This document shows positions 7,157-11,443 of a stretch of 11,443 nucleotides of DNA, in pieces. The stretch is from NCBI GenBank assembly GCA_002361875.1, contig DERX01000037.1, positions 1-11,443 on the forward strand, written 5' to 3'. The stretch is from Ruminococcaceae bacterium UBA3329. Its GTDB lineage: Bacteria; Bacillota; Clostridia; Oscillospirales; Acutalibacteraceae. Position 1 is the stretch's first letter; each line of letters starts with the position of its first letter. The position numbers and the translations under genes were made by a program. Below the pieces are notes generated by a model. The model saw only the letters and a program-made list of their open reading frames with translations. It ran no database searches and was not told the DNA's origin.

Positions 7157-9046
7157 ATGTTAATTTCTTTAGATTCAGTTTGCAAAACCTTTCTTGACAA
7201 GCAGATACTAAAAAACATTTCCCTGTCAGTTAATGACAGGGACAGAATAGGCTTGCTTGGAATTAACGGTATAGGCAAATCTACTCTTTTAAATATCATT
7301 TCAGGTCAATTAGAATATGATGAGGGCACAATTTCTTCAAAGCAAGGGCTTAGAATCGGCTATCTTAAGCAAAACGAAGCATTAAATTCTTCAAATACGC
7401 TTAAAGAAGAGATTGAAGATGCTTTAAAGGAAGTCTTTGAAACAAGAAAGAAAATTGAAGAAATCACTTTGAAAATGTCAAATTCATCGAAAGATGAATA
7501 CGAAAGTCTTTCTGCCGAATATGACCGCCTTACCAATATTTACAGCGCACTTGACGGTCACAATGCCGAGGTCAGAATTAACACTGTGCTTAACGGTATG
7601 GGATTCGGCTCATTTGATATGAACAGCAAAATTGCTGTTTTGTCAGGCGGCGAAAAAATGAGATTTGCCATGTGCAAAATTCTTGTTCAAAATCCTGAGC
7701 TTTTAATTCTTGACGAGCCGACCAACCATCTTGATTTTGAAATGCTCGGTTGGCTTGAGGGGTATCTTTCCTCTTACAAAGGCGCAGTAATTGTTGTTTC
7801 CCATGACCGATATTTTCTTGACGCAGTTTCGTCGGATATCTGCGAACTTGAAAACGGAGAATTAGTCCGTTACAAGGGCGGTTATTCTTCGTTTTTAAAA
7901 CAAAAGGAAGAAAGAGTCAAGGTGCTTTCAAGAGAATATGAAAAACAGCAAAGAGAGCTTGCGGAACTGCGTGAATACGTCCGCCAAAATATTGCAAAAT
8001 CAAGCAGTATTAACAGCGTAGGGTCACGTGTTAAGGCTCTTGAAAAGGCGGAACTGCTTGCAAAACCTAACCCCAAACCAAAAGACCTGGTTATTTCATT
8101 CCCATTTGACATTGAACCTCATAAAACCGTTCTTGAATGTAAAGATATGTCACTGACTGTCGGTAAAGGTGAAAATTCAAAGACACTCTTTCAAAATCTG
8201 AATATTGAAATTTTAAAGGGCGAAAAGGTCGCCTTTGTCGGCAGAAACGGAATAGGAAAATCCTCTTTTCTTAAAGCAATTTTGAAAAAACTCCCCTACG
8301 GCGGCTCTGTAAAATGGGGCGGAAATGTAAAAATTTCATATTTTGACCAAGAGCTTTCTTCCCTTGATTTGAACGCCACCGTAATGGACTCTGTTCACAG
8401 AAAATTCCCCTCAAAAACCGAATATGAAATAAGAAGTATGCTTGCACGCTTTCTTATTGAAGATGAGGATGTTTTTAAGCGTGTAAAGGAAATGTCGGGA
8501 GCGAACCGTGCAAAAATTGTGTTTTGCATAATTGCTTTTGAGCGGTCCAACGTGCTTGTGCTTGACGAGCCGACCAATCACCTTGACTACAAGGCAAAAG
8601 AGGCTCTTGAACAGGCTTTGAACAGCTATGAGGGCACTGTTATTGCAGTTTCACACGACAGGTATTTACTTAACCGTGTGCCGAGTAAAATTGTTGAAAT
8701 GACGGATTCGGGAGTTGTTGTTTACAACGGAAATTACTCTTATTACAAAGAGCATAAATTAACGCCTCAGGTGAAAAGCAGCGATATTAAGCCAAAAAGC
8801 GAAAACGCAAAGGAATATGAGTTAAACCGAAAAAACAAGGCTGAGGACAGAAAACGCCGTGCAAAGCTTATGAATATTGAAAAGGAAATGGGCGCTCTGC
8901 AAAGCGAGATTGACCGTCTTAAGACTCAATCAGTTTCCGAAGAAACTGCCAGCGATTATGTTCGTCTGTCTGAAATTCTTAATGAAATTGAAGAAAAACA
9001 GGCACAGCTTGACGAGCTTGAAACGCAATGGCTTGAGCTGTCATAA
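7157..9046 (+). CDS. ABC-F family ATPase (ribosome-associated type)
   Basis: This 629-residue soluble protein has two ATPase domains and no membrane segments, as in ABC-F proteins that act at the ribosome (EttA, Uup, YdiF relatives). Domain 1: Walker A GINGIGKST (35-43), signature LSGGE (162-166), Walker B LLILDEP (182-188), VSHDRY (214-219). A charged helical linker (about 245-310) corresponds to the P-site tRNA-interacting region. Domain 2: Walker A GRNGIGKSS (362-370), a divergent signature MSGAN (446-450), Walker B VLVLDEP (466-472), VSHDRY (498-503). A C-terminal charged coiled coil spans about 555-627, as in Uup/YdiF-like members. AAGG (7144-7147) is a modest ribosome binding site 9 bases before ATG. 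The gene starts just after a terminator and no convincing promoter is seen. A housekeeping translation role is more likely than antibiotic resistance, but the sequence does not settle it. Confidence 0.92.
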   Translation: MLISLDSVCKTFLDKQILKNISLSVNDRDRIGLLGINGIGKSTLLNIISGQLEYDEGTISSKQGLRIGYLKQNEALNSSNTLKEEIEDALKEVFETRKKIEEITLKMSNSSKDEYESLSAEYDRLTNIYSALDGHNAEVRINTVLNGMGFGSFDMNSKIAVLSGGEKMRFAMCKILVQNPELLILDEPTNHLDFEMLGWLEGYLSSYKGAVIVVSHDRYFLDAVSSDICELENGELVRYKGGYSSFLKQKEERVKVLSREYEKQQRELAELREYVRQNIAKSSSINSVGSRVKALEKAELLAKPNPKPKDLVISFPFDIEPHKTVLECKDMSLTVGKGENSKTLFQNLNIEILKGEKVAFVGRNGIGKSSFLKAILKKLPYGGSVKWGGNVKISYFDQELSSLDLNATVMDSVHRKFPSKTEYEIRSMLARFLIEDEDVFKRVKEMSGANRAKIVFCIIAFERSNVLVLDEPTNHLDYKAKEALEQALNSYEGTVIAVSHDRYLLNRVPSKIVEMTDSGVVVYNGNYSYYKEHKLTPQVKSSDIKPKSENAKEYELNRKNKAEDRKRRAKLMNIEKEMGALQSEIDRLKTQSVSEETASDYVRLSEILNEIEEKQAQLDELETQWLELS

Positions 9047-9058
9047 ATTCAAATAAAA

Positions 9059-10303
9059 TTATTGAAATGCCGTCGGTAGAACCGAGTATTCAGGTTTGTT
9101 CGACGGTATTTTTGTGCCTTTAAGGCGCTGTGCAGAAAAGACCGCATTTTTGCCGTATTTATTTTTTATTCCGATATAAGACTTTTCTTGCTCATTTAAC
9201 TTTTCACGGCGGGCCATATTATACCCGATTTCTATTTGGCACACACTTTTACAGCCAATAAGGTTAAATGTACGGACTGTTACTGAACGGACTTTTTTTC
9301 TCCATTCAAATGTATTTTTAAACAGCTTAAAAGCATTTTCACATATTTCCGTGGCATTATCCGTCGGAAAAACGAAGTGTGCGGAATAGCCCTGTACCTG
9401 AAGGTCATTTGTCTTGATAGCCAAATGCAATGAATTTGCCTCTAAATGCTCTGAAATAAGCTTTTCTGAAACCGCAAATGATAATTCCCTGATTACTCTT
9501 AAAACCTCTTCATTGTCTTTTAGATTGTCAATACAGGTAATTCCCCTGCCGATGCTTTTTATCGGTGCTTTTTCGCCGTAAAATGCTACAGGAGAACCGT
9601 CAATTCCGTTTGCAGATGCCCACAGACCGTATCCGTTTTTACCAAGGATTTTTTTCGCAAAATCGGGCGAGACCGACGCAAATTCGCCTATTGTATATAT
9701 CCCGTATTTGTTCAGCGTTTTGACCGTACTCCGCCCAGCAAAAAGCAAATATCCTATGGGTAAATTCCAAATCTTTTCCTTAAAATTTTCTTTTGAAATT
9801 ACGGTAACAGCGTCAGGCTTTTTCATATCGCTCCCAAGCTTTGCAAATGCCTTGCAAAAGGACACTCCCACTGAAATTGTAAGACCTGTTTCTTTTTTCA
9901 CCCGTTCACGGATTTCGTTTGCAATTGTTTCTCCGTTTCCGAAAATGCGCATACTCCCCGTAACGTCAAGCCAAGCCTCGTCAATTCCGAACGGCTCAAT
10001 CATATCCGTGTATTCGGCATAGATGCTTCTCACCTGCTTTGAAAGCTTTAAATACAAATCAAAATCAGGATTTAATATTATAAGGTTCTTACATTTTTCA
10101 TACGCCTCTGAAAATTTGTCACCCGTTTTAACGCCGAACCTTTTTGCCTCATTTGACTTTGCCAAAATAATTCCGTGACGGTCTTTTTCGTTACCGCCGA
10201 CCGCTATCGGCTTACCCTTAAGCTCGGGATTTCTTGCGCACTCGGCAGAGGCATAAAAATTATTCAAATCACAGTGAAGTATTGTTCGTTCCGTAAATAT
10301 CAC
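9059..10303 (-). CDS. dinB: Y-family DNA polymerase (Pol IV-like translesion polymerase)
   Basis: This enzyme copies past damaged template bases with low fidelity. Counting from GTG at 10303 it has 414 residues. Catalytic acids are Asp12 in HCDLNNFYAS (10-19) and Asp108-Glu109 in PFGIDEAWLDVTGS (104-117). Tyr17 is at the expected steric-gate position that excludes ribonucleotides. SVGVSFCKAFAKLGSDMKKP (144-163) is the palm/fingers signature; a helix-hairpin-helix-like region lies near 180-225 and the little-finger domain covers about 245-355. A clear C-terminal beta-clamp motif was not recognised. The start is doubtful: GTG overlaps the likely Shine-Dalgarno (AAGAGGTGAT, 10308-10299), and relatives begin near Glu5, so ACG at 10294-10292 may be the true initiator. 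The gene has its own LexA-controlled promoter and converges on the ABC-F gene with 12 bases between stops. Confidence 0.93.
   Translation of the reverse strand: MIFTERTILHCDLNNFYASAECARNPELKGKPIAVGGNEKDRHGIILAKSNEAKRFGVKTGDKFSEAYEKCKNLIILNPDFDLYLKLSKQVRSIYAEYTDMIEPFGIDEAWLDVTGSMRIFGNGETIANEIRERVKKETGLTISVGVSFCKAFAKLGSDMKKPDAVTVISKENFKEKIWNLPIGYLLFAGRSTVKTLNKYGIYTIGEFASVSPDFAKKILGKNGYGLWASANGIDGSPVAFYGEKAPIKSIGRGITCIDNLKDNEEVLRVIRELSFAVSEKLISEHLEANSLHLAIKTNDLQVQGYSAHFVFPTDNATEICENAFKLFKNTFEWRKKVRSVTVRTFNLIGCKSVCQIEIGYNMARREKLNEQEKSYIGIKNKYGKNAVFSAQRLKGTKIPSNKPEYSVLPTAFQ
9065..9113 (+). terminator. Probable terminator of the ABC-F gene, inside the dinB 3' end
   Basis: CCGTCG (9070-9075) pairs with CGACGG (9101-9106), and the stem extends through a G-T pair and A-T pairs to about 9067/9109. 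Inside, AACC (9080-9083) can pair with GGTT (9093-9096). TATTTTT follows on the plus strand (9107-9113). It lies about 20 bases after the ABC-F stop, within the last codons of the convergent gene. The wide loop makes it less certain than the other terminators here. On the minus strand the tail is interrupted (TTTCAATAATTTT), so action in that direction is doubtful. Confidence 0.5.
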
Positions 10304-10308
10304 CTCTT
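10299..10308 (-). promoter_or_regulatory. Shine-Dalgarno of dinB, overlapping the GTG start
   Basis: Read on the minus strand, AAGAGGTGAT closely matches the anti-16S consensus AAGGAGGTGAT. Its GAGG (10306-10303) is 8 bases before ACG at 10294-10292 but overlaps the GTG at 10303-10301. This placement decides against GTG as the start, unless translation uses a different mode. Confidence 0.65.
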
Positions 10309-10318
10309 GTATGAGTTT

Positions 10319-10347
10319 ATTATACAGAACAAATGTTCGATTGTCAA
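10319..10347 (-). promoter_or_regulatory. Consensus sigma-A promoter of dinB
   Basis: On the minus strand, TTGACA (10347-10342) and TATAAT (10324-10319) are separated by exactly 17 bases, a full match to the vegetative consensus. Transcription should begin near 10312, giving a leader of only about 9 bases before GTG 10303 or about 18 before ACG 10294. Such a strong promoter would need repression, which the LexA site in the spacer would supply. Confidence 0.9.
10326..10339. promoter_or_regulatory. LexA (SOS) box in the dinB promoter spacer
   Basis: AGAACAAATGTTCG contains the perfect dyad GAAC-AAAT-GTTC and matches the Gram-positive LexA/DinR consensus CGAAC-N4-GTTCG except for its first base. 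It fills the spacer between the -35 and -10 boxes, so bound LexA would block RNA polymerase. This predicts induction of dinB after DNA damage. Confidence 0.88.
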
Positions 10348-10349
10348 GT

Positions 10350-10378
10350 AAAAAATAAGAGCCGAATTTCTCGGCTCT
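10350..10378 (-). terminator. Rho-independent terminator of the EEP-family gene
   Basis: On the minus strand, AGAGCCGA (10378-10371), loop GAAAT and TCGGCTCT (10365-10358) form a perfect 8-bp stem followed by TATTTTTT (10357-10350). It starts 12 bases after the EEP-gene stop. Its T-run ends 2 bases before the dinB -35 box, insulating dinB from upstream transcription. Confidence 0.92.
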
Positions 10379-10390
10379 AAAAATTTATTT

Positions 10391-11317
10391 TTAATTAAGC
10401 GTCAGATTTGTAACAATCGGGAAATGGTCGCTGGAGTAAACTTCGTCATAGGTATCAGTCAAAACCTTATAGGAATTTACGGTGAAGCCCTCTTTTGAAA
10501 TCATAAAATAGTCAATGCAGTTACGGTATAAAGCTTTACCGAAATTTTGATAAGTACAGCTTGTCATTGTGTTTTCTGTCTGATATTTAGCGTCAAGGAA
10601 ATTTTCTGTAACCGCCTTATAGGTTTCTGAACCTTCCTCACTGTTAAAGTCGCCCATAATAAGCGACGGTAGTGAACCAAACTCCTTAATCTTATCAAGA
10701 ACAACGCCTATTCCGTTAATTCTTGCCTCATCGCTGATATGGTCAAGATGCGTGTTAAATATTACAAACTGCTTTGCCGTTTCAATATCCTCTAAAATTA
10801 CATAAGTGCAAATTCTGTAACACGCCGCACCCCAGTCCTTGCTCATTTCATTCGGTGTTTCGGAAAGCCAGAAAGAGCCCTTGTCAATCAGATTATAAAT
10901 ATCTTTTCGGTAAAATACAGGACAGCCCTCTGAATTAAAAGCTTTGTCACGGTATGTAATTACAGACTCATACTGCGGCAAGGTATCGCAAAGGTAACTG
11001 TACTGCCATTTTGTCGCTTCCTGAAAGCCGATAATGCTCGGTTTTTGCGATTCAATTCCGTTCAAAACAAGTTCTGCACGGTTAAACCAACTCTTTTTGC
11101 CCAAATCAGTGGGATTTAAACAACGGACATTGCAGCTCATTACGCAAATACTTGATAAATTCTCCGCCGTATATTCAATATTGCGTGCTTCTTTCGCTTT
11201 TTTATAGTGAGAATACGGCACAAACATAAGTCCGGTCCAAACAAGAATCACCGCAATAAGCAAAGCCAAAACCGCTAAAATTATCCTAATAACTGTTTTT
11301 TTAACTGATTTTTTCAT
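10391..11317 (-). CDS. Membrane-anchored endonuclease/exonuclease/phosphatase-family hydrolase
   Basis: This 308-residue protein belongs to the EEP fold (DNase I/AP endonuclease/sphingomyelinase/inositol-phosphatase superfamily) and should cleave phosphoester bonds in a metal-dependent way. A Lys/Arg-rich N-terminus and hydrophobic helix (about 8-33) suggest a signal anchor with the catalytic domain outside the cell. The active-site set appears complete: Asn63 (SCNVRC), Glu100 (GFQE), His190 and Asp192 (NTHLDH), Asp223 and Asn225 (MGDFN), Asp269 (IDYF), Asp297-His298 (SSDHFP). The substrate (DNA, lipid head group or other phosphodiester) cannot be told. I chose ATG at 11317, preceded by GGGGA (11328-11324); the longer frame to 11431 would translate the promoter and the hairpin array, so it is rejected. 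It is transcribed alone, from its own promoter to its own terminator. Confidence 0.88.
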   Translation of the reverse strand: MKKSVKKTVIRIILAVLALLIAVILVWTGLMFVPYSHYKKAKEARNIEYTAENLSSICVMSCNVRCLNPTDLGKKSWFNRAELVLNGIESQKPSIIGFQEATKWQYSYLCDTLPQYESVITYRDKAFNSEGCPVFYRKDIYNLIDKGSFWLSETPNEMSKDWGAACYRICTYVILEDIETAKQFVIFNTHLDHISDEARINGIGVVLDKIKEFGSLPSLIMGDFNSEEGSETYKAVTENFLDAKYQTENTMTSCTYQNFGKALYRNCIDYFMISKEGFTVNSYKVLTDTYDEVYSSDHFPIVTNLTLN

Positions 11318-11354
11318 ATATAATCCCCACAAAAATAAATGTATCTTTATATAA

Positions 11355-11363
11355 ATTATATCA
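11355..11363 (-). promoter_or_regulatory. Extended -10 promoter of the EEP-family gene
   Basis: On the minus strand, TG-A-TATAAT (11363-11355) is a full extended -10 element, about 40 bases before the ATG. No good -35 box is found at the right distance; that region falls in the first hairpin of the repeat, and extended -10 promoters often do without it. Transcription would begin near 11348. Confidence 0.65.
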
Positions 11364-11370
11364 CAATTTT

Positions 11371-11417
11371 CTTGCGCAACAGCGCAAGAGCGGCGAAGCC
11401 GTATGGGCGACAGCCCA
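11371..11417. repeat. Array of three short GC-rich hairpins, candidate dispersed intergenic repeat
   Basis: Three perfect inverted repeats follow one another: CTTGCGC/GCGCAAG (11371-11388, loop AACA), CGGC/GCCG (11391-11401, loop GAA) and TGGGC/GCCCA (11404-11417, loop GACA). The block is much more GC-rich than the flanking AT-rich DNA. No T-run follows on either strand, so it is not a terminator. It has the form of palindromic intergenic repeats found in gut Clostridia; only one copy lies in this window, so repetition is inferred. Confidence 0.5.
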
Positions 11418-11443
11418 AATTGATGAAACAATGTTCTCCGAAA

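Noticed and set aside
7157..9046. ABC-F gene as an antibiotic resistance determinant
   Set aside because: No resistance-type leader was recognised, and the coiled-coil tail fits housekeeping Uup/YdiF-like members; no direct evidence.
11318..11431. N-terminal extension of the EEP-family protein
   Set aside because: It would translate the extended -10 promoter and the hairpin array; ATG 11317 with GGGGA and a signal-anchor N-terminus is a better start.
1..11443. CRISPR array, tRNA/rRNA genes, insertion sequences, prophage or defence system
   Set aside because: No spaced direct repeats, cloverleaf sequences, transposase or phage-like proteins were seen; coding density is filled by ordinary chromosomal genes.

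Overview
The window looks like a chromosomal segment of a low-GC Gram-positive bacterium, most likely an anaerobic gut-type Clostridia member (Oscillospiraceae/Ruminococcaceae-like). This is inferred from strong AGGAGG-type ribosome binding sites, TGA used as a stop, Firmicutes-type protein families, a Gram-positive LexA box and T-rich intrinsic terminators. No 16S or other taxonomic marker is present, so the placement is tentative.

Layout. (1) Positions 43-7108, plus strand: a probable purine-salvage operon. It holds xpt (xanthine phosphoribosyltransferase), a BMP/PnrA-type nucleoside-binding lipoprotein, a double-domain ABC ATPase, two BPD_transp_2 permeases, and an FAD-dependent dehydrogenase-like protein of unknown function. 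Genes after the lipoprotein overlap or are separated by at most 18 bases. A terminator-like hairpin at 2001-2048, between lipoprotein and ATPase, probably lowers expression of the distal genes relative to the binding protein. A strong terminator at 7117-7143 ends the unit. (2) Positions 7157-9046, plus strand: an ABC-F ATPase. Its likely terminator lies inside the end of the convergent gene. (3) Positions 9059-10303, minus strand: a Y-family DNA polymerase (dinB) under a consensus promoter whose spacer is filled by a LexA box, so it is predicted to be SOS-induced. (4) Positions 10391-11317, minus strand: a membrane-anchored endonuclease/exonuclease/phosphatase-family hydrolase. It has its own extended -10 promoter and a terminator ending 2 bases before the dinB -35 box. 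(5) Positions 11371-11417: three short GC-rich hairpins in a row, a candidate dispersed intergenic repeat.

How the genes work together. The transporter would import purine nucleosides or related compounds through the BMP lipoprotein, and Xpt would convert xanthine (and guanine less well) to the nucleotide. Any purine riboswitch controlling this operon would lie upstream of base 1 and cannot be seen. The FAD protein is co-transcribed, but its link to purines is only by position. The other genes are general functions: translation factor-like ATPase, translesion synthesis, and secreted or surface phosphodiester hydrolysis.

I found no CRISPR array, tRNA, rRNA, insertion sequence, phage gene or clearly new multi-gene system. 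The most useful unusual points are the dinB start (its GTG sits inside the apparent Shine-Dalgarno, suggesting ACG initiation), the four-cysteine motif in the FAD protein, the terminator inside the transporter operon, and the hairpin array.
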